Assembly: GCA_010405405.1 (NCBI GenBank)
Contig: MU004243.1
Location: 1,115,580 to 1,141,360 of the forward strand
From: Microthyrium microscopicum
Taxonomy: Eukaryota; Ascomycota; Dothideomycetes; Microthyriales; Microthyriaceae
Direction: 5' to 3'
Length of the DNA: 25,781 nt
Made by a program: the position numbers and the translations under genes
Part shown: in pieces, positions 11,383 through 21,490 of the stretch
Position numbering within the stretch: the stretch's first letter is position 1
Layout: every line of letters begins with the position of its first letter
Notes under the pieces: generated by a model
Seen by the model: only the letters and a program-made list of their open reading frames with translations
What the model was told of the DNA's origin: nothing
Database searches by the model: none

Positions 11383-12982
11383 TATTAATAATAACTAATT
11401 ACCTCCTTATTTAGAGATTTTATCTTATAAATAGGCTTACTAGTTATAATAAAGTAATTCTAATATACCTTTTAAGTCTAATCTCGTTCTTTCTTTACCT
11501 ATTTTTTTAACGATACTTTCCTAAGGCTATAGTTCTATATAACCTATTATACTTACGTAGTAATTATACTCTAAGCTAGGGTATAGTAATTAGGTTATTC
11601 TATATATTAGAGGAGCTTACGTTTTATAATATAGAGGAAAGTTAGTTAAAAACTAGTATATTATTTAAATACTATTTAAACTAAATACTAGCAAGTTAGC
11701 AATTAGGAGAAAGGTTACCTAAAAACTAAAGCTAACTACTACAATTTTCTACTATAATCTTTAATTAAACTAGGCTATATAAAGACTTTCTAATATTATT
11801 ATAGCCTTATTATTATTATATATAGAGATAATTCTACGTAATACCTTATATCCTTAGGAAGTATAAGTACTATATTAAAAATAATATAAATAGTATAAGT
11901 AGGTTATAGGATTATTAACCTATATAAACTACAAGCTCTTAATTTTACTAAGAGTATTCCTATTTACAAAAAGTAATCCTACCTTAATTTAGTATTAATA
12001 GGTATATCTAATACGTTAGCCCTAACGCATAATAGAGGTCACACTCTTTACTTTAGTATAAAGTATATATTTTTTCTAAGAAGGTTAAGTTTATTAGGTA
12101 AAGACTCTAAGTAGCCTTATTAAGGTAATTTAACTATATTATTTATTAGCTAGTAGTTATACTTTAGATATACCTAACTTTTCCTTAGATAGAAATCTTA
12201 ATATATATTATTAATTTAAAGTAGTAAATATTATTATTAAAAGAATATAGACATAGAAGCCTCTAAAAAAATAGAGAAACTTTATTACTTAGTATATAAT
12301 TAGTAGTATATTATAAAAAAGGCAGAAATATGCTTTCTATTAATATATACTAGATAACGTAAATAAATATTAATAAATATTATTATTAGTTTATTAATAT
12401 ATAGAAGCAAGCTAGTTAACTACTTCTAAATATTTTTATTTAAGTAGTATTCTCCTTAAGTTAAAAAGTACTAGTCCCTAGTAGATAAAAGTAGCAACTA
12501 TAGTATATATCTAACTACTAGACAATTAAGTAGTAAAAGAGTAGCTTAGAATTAGCTAACATCTAAAAATATATTACTAGCTATAGTAGTTACTAACTAG
12601 TCGTTATACTTATTTATAAAGAAATATTATAAAATCTAAGTAGTTAAACTTTTAACTTATAGGGCTTATATATCTATCTACTTTATTACTTAGTAATAAT
12701 TAATAACTTTAAGAACAAACTAAGGGTTTATTTAGAATATCTAGGAGTATAGTATAGTAAGCCTATATTTTATATATTATAACTAATAGAAATAAAAATA
12801 CAAAAAGCGTATTATAAGCTATCCTTTGCTAAATTTAAGCTTATAATCTACGCTTTAAGTAAATTCTAAATTTACTCTATTATCTACTAATCTACTTTAA
12901 GACAGTAGGAATTACTTTTAGCATCCCTATTTATTTTAGTAGTTATTTTTTAATATATTTACTTTTACTTATTATTACTACG

Positions 12983-13024
12983 CCTAGGATAGCAAAGTAA
13001 GTATACTACTTTGCTTACTCTAGG
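12983..13024. repeat. Imperfect inverted repeat
   Basis: AGCAAAGTA at 12991-12999 pairs with TACTTTGCT at 13007-13015 around a 7-base loop. The flanks CCTAG and CTAGG extend the stem with a few mismatches to 12983 and 13024. The arms keep CA on one side and TG on the other, so both arms escaped RIP together. Confidence 0.75.
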
Positions 13025-13305
13025 TACTTATTATATATTTAGTTCTTTTATCTTTTTAGGAAGTTTTCTATCTATAGAGATAGTATTATATTAATAGGTT
13101 AAAGCTAATTATAAACTTAGGTATATATTATAGGTATTAATTAGAGTATAGCTAATAGTACTTCTTTATAAAAAGATAGTTATATTTAACGTAATAGTAT
13201 ATTTCTACTAAAGACTATATTATATATATACTAATAGAGTACTAGATCCTTATCTACTATATTATTAAACAAGGCAATACTTTACGTAGAAGAAATATAT
13301 ATTAG

Positions 13306-13512
13306 TAACAAGATAACTAATAAGTAAGAATATATCTACTTCCTTTTACTATTAAAAAGAATACTAACTTAATATTAGATTAATAAAAATCTTAATTTAG
13401 GTAAGCATTAGCTTCTTTAGAAGCTATATTAGACCCTAATTATTCTCTTAGTTTACCTAGGAGGTAGTTAAGGTTTAATATTAAAAAATAAAGACTTAAA
13501 AATACTAAGGAA
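13306..13512 (+). repeat. Long direct repeat, copy 1
   Basis: This ~207-bp block is repeated at 14426-14635 in the same orientation with high similarity, mostly C/T and G/A differences (for example GCTTCTTTAGAAGC here against GCTCCTCTAGAGC there). This copy is the more mutated of the two. It contains an internal dyad: ATTAGACCCTAA at 13428-13439 faces TTAAGGTTTAAT at 13468-13479, the latter altered by two transitions from the perfect complement. Together with copy 2 it brackets the large palindrome at 13702-14398. Confidence 0.85.
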
Positions 13513-13701
13513 AACTAAGAACTAAAGATATAAACTAAAAAAAAAATATAGACTTAAAGCAGACCTAGGTATATTATTAGCAAACTACCCCTTATAAGTA
13601 ATAAGTTTATAAGTACTATTAATTTATAAGCAAATTAAGAGCAAGACTAACATATAGGTTAAATAAGAGCAGGACTAATCTATAGCTTAGCTAGCTAAGG
13701 G

Positions 13702-14398
13702 AACTAAAATTAAGAAGGAATTACTTAAGTTAATATATAATAGCTTATAAAATAAGACCTTTACTAGACAAGCTAAGTTACTTACGCTAATTAATAATAA
13801 TTAGCATTAATACCTATAAAAGCAAAAAGAATATTAATCCTACTTATATTGCTTTTTACTATAAAGAGATAAAAAAGAGAGATAGCTACGTTTCTCTTTT
13901 TTATATATAATAATATAGTAACTCTTAATATAAGATTTAGATACGTTAAAACGAAATAGGATCTTTTAGTAATATAATAAATAATATTATAATAAGATTT
14001 TATTTCTAATATAATAAATAACGTTATAATAGAAATAGAATCTTATTATAATATTATTTATTATATTACTAAAAGATCCTATTTTATTTTAGCACATCTA
14101 AATCCTATATTAAGAGTTACTATATTATTATATATACTATCCCTTAATATTCTACTAAACCTTAATATCTAGCTTATTAAGGTTTAGTAAGACATATATA
14201 GTTAGGAACGTAGCTATTCCTCTTTTTTATTTCTTTATAGTAAGGAGCAATATAAGTAGAACTAATATTCTTTTTACTTTTATAGGTATTAATGCTAACT
14301 ATTATTTATTAGCTTAAGTAACTTAGCTTATTTAGTAAAGGTCTAATTTTGTAAGCTATTATATATTAACTTAAGTAATTCTTTCTTAATTTTAGTTT
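13702..14398. repeat. Imperfect ~700-bp palindrome (long inverted repeat)
   Basis: The left arm, from AACTAAAATTAAGAAGGAAT at 13702, reads as the reverse complement of the right arm, which ends CTTAATTTTAGTTT at about 14398. Matching pairs continue inward through GCATTAATACCTATAAAAG, a block ending ATTGC with a nearby AGAGATAAAAAAG, TAACTCTTAATATA, GGATCTTTTAGTAATATAA, to a centre near 14013. Mismatches are chiefly transitions, and the right arm carries ~60 extra bases. A local stem AAAAAAGAGA/TCTCTTTTTT lies at 13871-13902. No protein motif is visible. The form fits a foldback or MITE-like element, or an inverted duplication. Confidence 0.85.
14153..14189. repeat. Perfect 13-bp hairpin inside the right palindrome arm
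   Basis: TACTAAACCTTAA at 14153-14165 is exactly complementary to TTAAGGTTTAGTA at 14177-14189, with an 11-base loop. It lies in the ~60 bases present in the right arm of the large palindrome but missing from the left arm, so it is either a small palindromic insertion or a piece deleted from the left arm. Confidence 0.8.
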
Positions 14399-14425
14399 CA
14401 TTATTCTATATTATAGTAGGAAAAT

Positions 14426-14635
14426 TAACAACGAGATAACTAATAAATAAGAGTGCATCCACTTCCTCTTAATATTAAAAAGAATACTAACTTAATATTA
14501 GACTAATAAAAATCCTAATTTAGGTAAGCATTAGCTCCTCTAGAGCTATATTAGACCCTAATTATTCTCTTAGTTTACCTAGGAGGCAGTTAGGGTCTAA
14601 TATTAAAAGATAAAGACTTAAAAATACTAGAGGAA
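14426..14635 (+). repeat. Long direct repeat, copy 2
   Basis: Second copy of the block at 13306-13512, less mutated: it keeps TGCATCCAC and GGCAG where copy 1 has TATATCTAC and GGTAG. Its internal dyad is intact, ATTAGACCCTAA at 14550-14561 against TTAGGGTCTAAT at 14590-14601. The repeat ends about 125 bp before the first codons of the helicase relic, so it occupies the position of the gene's upstream region. Whether it carried promoter function cannot be told from the sequence. Confidence 0.85.
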
Positions 14636-14838
14636 GTATAATAGCTCTAGATTAATTAGGGAAATAGGCATAGTTAGTAATACACCATTATATAAAGGAA
14701 AGGGCACGCTACTCTTAATAAGATTACGTACTACGTCTAACTTATAAGATAAAGCCTAAACGCTATAATATTACTAAGACGAACTATATACTTTTAAGAA
14801 CTTCCTATTTTACTATTTAGAATCTATAAATTATAAAT

Positions 14839-15195
14839 ATAGATTATTTTAAGGCAATCTTTAAGAAATATCTATAATATAAAGTTATAGTCTATTCTAA
14901 ATATAGCTATATAGTCCTACTAATATTATTTTCTAGATATATTAAAAAACACTATAAAAGCTTATTACTAACTACTAAGAAAGAGCTTATTTAGAAACTA
15001 TAACTCGTTACGAGACTTATATAGAATATTAATAAAGTAGTATTTCTAACTAAGACTTATCTACTAATTCTAAAGATTTTAATTTATTATAATAGATAAA
15101 AATGCTTAGAGTATAGGTATATATATAAAGGCTAAGTAATTTATATTTAAGAGCATTATTAAATTAAGTATAGCTAGATTAATCTAAATAAATAA
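14839..15195 (+). other. OrsD/DUF3505-like zinc-binding region of the helicase relic
   Basis: Two Cys/His clusters remain in frame. In the first, YKVIVYSKY starts near 14878 and has TAT codons at 14893 and 14902 where the family has Cys-x2-Cys; a His codon CAC survives at 14950, with TAT codons at 14938 and 14953 for flanking His. In the second, TGC (Cys) survives at 15103, TAT at 15112 stands for the second Cys, CAT (His) survives at 15154 and TAT codons at 15157 and 15169 for the last ligands. TGT/TGC and CAT/CAC to TAT/TAC is exactly what RIP does. This spacing matches the N-terminal domain of OrsD-like fungal proteins, as I know the family. Confidence 0.8.
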
Positions 15196-16938
15196 GGTCG
15201 TTAGATAATTAAAATACAACGAAATATATTAAATTAGTATTATCTATAAAGAAATAATATTTATTATTAAAAGATCTTTATACAGCTACCTTAGGACTAA
15301 ATTATTAAAGTCTATTAACTACTAGACACCTAGTAAGCAGCTTAGCTACATCCTAAGTACAAAATAATTTAATATTAAGTATTAGCAACTTAGTAAAGAA
15401 AACAAGAAAACTAATATAAGGAATTAATTAATATAAAGAGCATAATAAGCTATCTAGAAGCTAATATATAGGTTAAGCATATAGAATAGGCATAAATCCT
15501 ATAATTATATAAATAAACGTAGCTAATTAGTTTTATACGACCTATTAACGTCTAAATAGAGGCTAAACTCGTAAAAATTAGTAGATTAGTCTAATAAGTT
15601 ATCTAAAATACTATTAAGAATTTATAAAAAAATATTATTAGTTAAATAGTACTTAAAATAATTAATTAAAAGATTTTTAGTAGTAATAGCAAAGATAGAG
15701 CTAGAAAGCTAATACTAGTTTAATAATTAGCTAAAATAATTTAAAGATATAGTAATATCTAGTTATAGATTATTTAATTTGTTTAGCGCATATATAAGGA
15801 AGAATAGCTTAAGCTAACTATATCTAATAAAGAAGGCTAAAAAAAGTATTAAAACCTTACTAAAGAGAGGAAAGTAAGGCTAGACTTTAAGTTAACTAAA
15901 AGATAAGATACGCTACTTAATAATATCTAGGACTTATTAAGTATATTACTAAGTAGGGAAGTAAATAATAATTTAATAGACGTAGAGTTTATAAATAAGA
16001 GTAAAGATAAGAGTATAAAAATAAAATTAAAAGAGGAAAGAAAAAAATTAGATAGTTTAGTTTTAGATTTATTTCTAGCTTTATTAGATTATAACATTAG
16101 TAATATTACACATAAGAGTATTTTTATTACTATAATTATAGTTATTAGTTTAGAAAAAGATAGTAGATAGAAAGATCTATTATTATTTACTCTACGTTTA
16201 TTAGCTATTATTACACTTAAGCATATATTTATATTATATAAAGCTATATACAAGAGAGTAGAAAGAATTACTAAGTTATTAAAAAATAAAGAAATATATA
16301 AAAAAGATATAGAAGATATAGCTAAGTAGTATTATAAAATTATTAAGTAAATAGTAAAGAGGTTTATAGGATTAGTAGTAGTAAGGTATATTCTAGGTCT
16401 AATTAACTATGTCTTAAAGGTACGTATATATAGATTAAAGATTTAATATAATATAATAGATTAAGAAGTAATTAGCTAGATAGATAATAAGTTATTATTT
16501 AGTAAGGTACGTTTCTACTTTAATTATGATTTAGAGAATATAATAGCTAAAGTACTAGTAGGTAAGGTATACTTTAGTATATTATAACTTAGTTCTATAG
16601 TAGTAAACTTATTAGAAGAGACTAGAGAGCATCTCTATAAAGACTTATTATTATTTACAATAGTTATTAATAATAATACTATTAAATAGTAGAAATAATA
16701 TAAATTACTAATAATTTACTAGAAATATCTAGAAGATAATGTATCTAAAATATAGTAAGATTAGAATTTTTTAGTTAATAGAAGAAATACTTAAAATAAT
16801 ATATTACTTAAAGAAGCTAGAGACTATTAGATTCTAGACAATTAAGTACTTACTAATTTAAAGATTAATACGAAGTTTTTACGCATAATACTAAATAAGA
16901 AGGAGATACTTAAAGTATATCTAGATTAAAAGCGGATG

Positions 16939-17226
16939 TTTAAGTACTAAGTAGTAATAGAGAAGATAAAAGAGAAGTTATTAGTTCTAATCTATATAAC
17001 AAGTAGCTAGCTAGCCTAAGGCATAGAAATCATTATAACAAAATTTAAAAATAGGCTAGCTAGTTTATATTAAGGAATTTTTATTAAGAATAGCTTAATA
17101 GTATTTATTACTAAATACTATAAAGGTTTTAATTTATTAGCAATCTTAAAGGTAGTTTATTAATATATACTATTAGAAGTTAGTAAATTGTTATATTATT
17201 ATTTATAGCTTATAAAACCTTTTTAG
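16939..17226 (+). other. Central conserved module of the helicase relic
   Basis: This part reads KEKLLVLIYITSS then, at 17002-17031, a degraded form of the G-G-Q-P-A-R-G-x-E-I motif (SS, stop, LA, stop, GIEI). It is followed by a hydrophobic IVFIT run, TKYYKGFN at 17110-17133 (family: TRYHKGFN) and YL-stop-LIKPF at 17200-17223 (family: YLWLVLPF). I know these motifs from the region upstream of the helicase core in fungal telomere-linked helicases; their biochemical role is not established. A further family block, LDLIANK-x-ASYNTQT to RKVSTT, lies at 17737-17880. Confidence 0.75.
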
Positions 17227-18069
17227 GTATATATATTAGAAATAGCTAGAGTAGAGATAATAAAGAGTAAGTACTTATAGCTACTAGTAAGTAATAAAAA
17301 GGAGTATAATATAGATAAAGTAGATATTAATAATTAGGAAGAAAGGGAAGATAAAGATAGCTATATAGCTATAGAATAAGAGATATAAGGGTTAAATAAT
17401 AAAATAGAAGACATAATAGTACTTAAAAAGGATAAAGATAACAATATAGTAAAGTAGGATAAAGAGAAGAGTATTTAATTATAGTAAAAAAGTAAGGAAT
17501 CTATAGAATTTATAAATAAAGAATAGTTATTAATTTAAGTTTAAAAAGTATTAATTTAAGAGATAGAGAAGCATCTAGGTATATAAATAATAATGTTAAT
17601 ATAGTAATATATATATATTATAATTATATATAAGTATATTAAAGATAGATTAGTAGAACGCATAATTATAAAGTAGGAAGACAATTTAGGAATAGAAGAA
17701 GTATTAAAAACTAGAGTAGAGATAAGTATAGGTAAATTAGATTTAATAGCTAATAAATAAGCTAGTTATAATACGCAAACATTAGTAATAATATATATAC
17801 GTAGCTATAGTAAAGCGTTTAGTATATTATATACTAGGTAAGAGGCATTTAGAAAAGTAAGTACTACTTAGTATAAGGTATTACTATTACTATCTACGCT
17901 TAAAGAGGAATAGTAGTTAGAAAAAAGAGGAATACAAACCTTAGTAAAAGTAAGTATAGAGGATAGTATAATATTACGCTAGTCATTATTACGTTAAATT
18001 AATATAAATATATAGTTAGAAAAGTTAGCTAGTAAAGATATAAAGTTTTAGAGTATTTAAAAGCAAGGG

Positions 18070-19215
18070 ATTAAAGTAGTTATATTACGAAAAAGTCCTA
18101 TTATTATAATTATAAAAATGGAAGGAGGTAAAAGTTTATTATTTATATTACTAGCGTTATATAAAAGTAGAGGAGTTAAGGATATAACTATTATTATTAT
18201 TCTATTTATTACTTTAGAGAAGAATATAATAACGAGATATAGAGATTTATAAATTAATACTATAGAGTAAAACCCTAAAGGTTAGCAAGATTAGGTAAAT
18301 ATTATTTTTATAATACTAAAGGCGGCTATAGGAAAGGCTTTTTTATAGTTTTTAACTAAGCAAAAGTAAATTAGTTAGTTAGATAGGATTATATTTAATA
18401 AGTATTATACAATATTAGATGCTATAGCGCTAAAGAAGTAGAGGGAAAAGATGCTAGATTTATAGCTATTAATTAAGTAAGAGATATAAATAGTTTACTT
18501 AATAGCGATATTGCTACTAAGGGATAAAGAAACGTTTAAATAAGTAATAGGTTTAATAAGTATTAATCTAAAAACTATTATATAGCTATAAGAGTTAATA
18601 ATACGTAAGAATATTACGTATAAGGTTTAAAAATAGAACTAAAAGCAAGAGAAAGAGGTAGAAGTTTTAAAGTTAGTAGTAAATAAGTTATTAGTTAAGT
18701 ATAAAGAAGAGTAAGGGAAGATTATTATATATATTAGTAGGTCTATAGGAATAATTTAAAAGATAACAAATACGTTAGGCGTAGTGTATTATTATTAGAC
18801 GTTATTAAAGGATATAAAGAAGAAGACATTAGAGTAGTTAATATAAAGAAGCGTATAGGTGTTTATTTATTTAAGTATAATAGGGGTAGGTATTAATAGG
18901 CTACTAGTTTATATAGTTATATATCAAGGTAGGACGAGAATAATATAAGACTATATATAGAAAAGTAGATAAGTAGGAAGGTAAGAATAACTAAGTAAGG
19001 TAATTATATTATATTAGGTTATAAAGAATGTTTAAAGAAAGGAGCAAGATAGGTTAGATAAGTAGGCTAAGAAAAATATAGTAAAGTTAATCTAAACTAA
19101 GCACTATTAGTAACGTATAATTAACTTAGTACTTAATAGTAATTAGACTAGATAATGATATTAAGAAGATAAAGAGAGATATAATAATTACGACGCTAAA
19201 TACTAAGAACGTAGA
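18070..19215 (+). other. RecQ helicase core of the relic, motifs I to VI and Zn region
   Basis: Motif I (Walker A) is KMEGGKSLLF at 18115-18144, with ATG and the GKS intact but the usual TG-x-GKS changed. Motif II, DECH in the family, reads NKYY at 18397-18408 (IIFNKYYTILDAI): every changed residue is a G to A or C to T change. Motif III YLIAILLLRDKETF (family YLTATLPPRDE-TF) is at 18496-18537. Motif IV lies in KIIIYISRSIGII at 18718-18756; motif V region IGVGIN at 18880-18897; motif VI, SGRAGRDG in the family, is at 18958-18987 as a broken KSR-x-VGR. The ATPase could not work with motif II in this state. A former Cys-x2-Cys is at 19180-19191. Confidence 0.9.
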
Positions 19216-19500
19216 AGAGAGGTAGCTTATTTAAGTAAAAATAGATAAGTATAATAAAGATATTAGTAAAACTTATTTATTTAATCTATTACGATAGCAA
19301 AGCAAATACAACCCTATTAGTTTCTAGAAGAATAAGATTAAATTACAAATAATATATAATAAGAGTTTATATAAATTCTAAAAAAAGATTATAACGACTT
19401 TAAATACGCTACATTATTACAAAGAGCCTAAGTATAAGAAGAGTAATAAAGAGATAATAAAATTACTAAGGAGAAGTAAGGAATAGTAGATATATTTTAA

Positions 19501-19640
19501 AAATAGAAAAATATTAGCTATTAGTTTTGTATAGTAGTTAGAGGTTATAAGGAAGGAAAAAGAATACTATTACAAGAGTATTAAGGCTATATATTAAATA
19601 GCTACTAAAGACTAGACGCTTAATTAATTAAGAAGAGGGT
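19501..19640 (+). other. C-terminal cysteine cluster of the helicase relic
   Basis: In the same frame a TAT codon at 19519 and a surviving TGT at 19528 form a Cys-x2-Cys spacing, followed by RGYKEGK and a TAT codon at 19579. A Lys-rich segment KKRVAKAKKAYKDKR follows at about 19630-19674. It resembles the small Cys-rich tail seen after the RecQ core in this family, but the ligand set is incomplete and the call is tentative. Confidence 0.45.
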
Positions 19641-20339
19641 AGCTAAGGCTAAAAAAGCTTATAAGGACAAAAGAAATACGTAAGCTATATAGACATTACT
19701 TATATATTATTTTATATATAGTACGCTATAAGAACTTTATAATAGCTAGACTTTAATAAGATATAGTTATTTTAAAAAGAAATCTAGCTAAAAGAATATA
19801 TAGACCTATTAATATAGTAGGCTTATTATTAGAGTTATTATAGTATTATTATATATTTATTAAGACGAGACTTCTACTTAGATAATAGAAGAAATATAAA
19901 AGGAAGGAATTATAAACGTAAAAGCTATAAAGTAGATATAGTTAGGAAGTAGAAGAATATTATATAAGATTAAGTATAATTAAATAGTAGAACTTATAAT
20001 AAAGTTTAAAGGATATATAATTACGTAGTAAGATATATATAAAGCTAAATAGTAATCTAAGAAGCACTAGGCTAAAGGTTATAGTAAACGCATATATTAT
20101 ACTTTAATTAGATAACAATAAAATACTATATATATTAAATAATAATACAAGTATAGATTAGCTTATCTATATAGATAGTATCTAAATATAGTTTAGTATA
20201 TAATACTATATATATAATAGTTTTAATGCAGACATTTAGCTAAGGCAAAATTTAATAGATAAGCTTAAAAAAAACTATATAAAATGTAAGAAGTTCCTAC
20301 CTACAAATTATTAAACTTAATAACAAAAAGTATTATTTA

Positions 20340-21330
20340 TATTAAGGATAATATTACTAAGTTAGTAACTACTACTATATAGTATTATAAAGAAATTATA
20401 ATAGTTATAAGCAGAAATTAATAAGGCAATATTAGAAGGACTTTATAAGAGTTAACTATAGTAAGAACGAGGCTTTATTATAGACTCTAAAGATAAAACT
20501 AATAAAGAATCTAGTAATCTAGATAGATTTATAGTATCTAATAATAAAGAAAAATATAATAAAGAGCAAAACGAAGAATAAAAGTATAAGTAAGAGTAAG
20601 GAGAAGAGAATAGTAAGAAATATAATATAAGGTACGAGGAGAATAATAAGAATAACTCCTATTTACTAAGTATTATAGATAATAGTACTAAGAATACTAC
20701 AAAATACTAGCAGCATAATTAACTATAATAGTAGAAATATATTATTTTTTTATTATTACTATCCTAATACGAAAGCAAGTAAAAAGTAAGTACTAATAAC
20801 ATCCTAGAAAATAAGACTAAATTAGCTAATTTATAATATTCTATACGAAATAGGAATTACGTAGAAGAAGACTAAATAGTAATAGAAGTTATAGTATTTT
20901 AAATAAAACAAATAAACGAAGCTTAAATATAAGAATAATATATTATATAGCTTAAAGAGCAATTAGAACAAGTTCGTATAAATAAGAAATATAAGTTTTA
21001 TATAATAAGAAAAGATATTATAAATAGAGATAAGTATAAATAGATAGACTATATATAAGAATAAGCTATTAAAGAAGGTATTTAAAAGGGAATTAATTTT
21101 AGGCTTTAGGAAGGAATATAACTATTAATTTAAGCAAAGAATATAAATAGTTATAATATATATTATATACCTTATAGTATATATAATTATTAAATTTTAG
21201 TTAATAGTATTAACTAGCAAAAATCTAAGAATAATAGCTATATTTATAAAGAATAGATTTTAAGAATAATTATTATAGCTTTAATAATAAACTTAGAGAA
21301 TATTTAAGACTAAGTATATATATAAGTTAA
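20340..21330 (+). pseudogene. Acidic, coiled-coil-like coding relic downstream of the helicase
   Basis: A second plus-strand frame, one position off the helicase frame, can be followed from about 20340 to 21330. Near 20411 it reads AEINKAILEGLYKS; from about 20520 to 20690 it is very rich in Glu, Asp-derived Asn, Lys and Gln-derived stops, as in a charged low-complexity region. At 20951-21000 it reads LKEQLEQVRINKKYKF, a heptad-like segment. A less charged part follows (about 21060-21320, with IQPLIQAKNINSYNIYYIPY-like sequence). Stops are again TAA/TAG replacing Gln or Trp codons. I do not recognise a family. It could be a second gene of the same element or the far C-terminus of the helicase after a shift. 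Confidence 0.45.
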
Positions 21331-21490
21331 GAGAAGTAGATTTATAAATAGTAAAGTTTTTATATAGTTTTCGTAACATGTAATAATTAGTAATATAGAT
21401 TCTAATAATTATATTTAAATATTTATATATATAGTTAGTAAAGATACTTAAAATTAAAAAAGAAAAAGTAAAATATCTAGTAGTAATAGA

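Larger units (their letters stand above)
10660..13300. other. Unassigned partially RIPped stretch
   Basis: I translated parts of this stretch and compared it by eye with the helicase relic and with common fungal transposase and reverse transcriptase motifs, but recognise nothing. CA and TG are present at low level, so it belongs to the same mutational compartment as the helicase. It contains several short inverted repeats, two of which are listed separately, and a weaker one at 11900-11922 (arms TAGGTTA/TAACCTA). A plus-strand hydrophobic-looking run around 12890-13100 is not distinctive enough to call. Confidence 0.4.
14761..20040 (+). pseudogene. RIP-inactivated telomere-linked RecQ-type helicase with OrsD-like N-terminus
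   Basis: A single plus-strand frame of about 1,760 codons encodes the remains of a large fungal RecQ-family DNA helicase. Frame checkpoints at 14881, 15103, 15832, 16087, 16528, 17074, 17737, 18118, 18496 and 19180 are all in phase, so there is no net frameshift. Dozens of TAA/TAG stops sit where CAA, CAG, CGA-derived or TGG codons are expected. In order it has two OrsD/DUF3505-type Cys/His clusters, a central module of telomere-linked helicases, the RecQ core, and C-terminal cysteine clusters. Such proteins (3'-5' DNA unwinding, nuclear) are typically encoded in subtelomeres of fungi. No ATG survives at the start, which lies at or shortly before 14761. The end is uncertain; the frame may run on to about 20300. 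It is non-functional as it stands. Confidence 0.92.

Noticed and set aside
13871-13902. AAAAAAGAGA/TCTCTTTTTT stem followed by T-rich sequence as a rho-independent terminator
   Set aside because: The window is fungal, and the stem is simply part of the left arm of the large palindrome.
14550-14601. CCCTAA and TTAGGG in the dyad of the direct repeat as telomeric repeat
   Set aside because: Each occurs once, as the two arms of a 12-bp inverted repeat. There is no tandem TTAGGG run, although such a run would resist RIP because it contains no CA or TG.
13306-14635. The two ~208-bp direct repeats as LTRs of a retrotransposon
   Set aside because: Only about 0.9 kb lies between them and it is a palindrome without visible gag or pol motifs; no primer-binding site or polypurine tract is evident.
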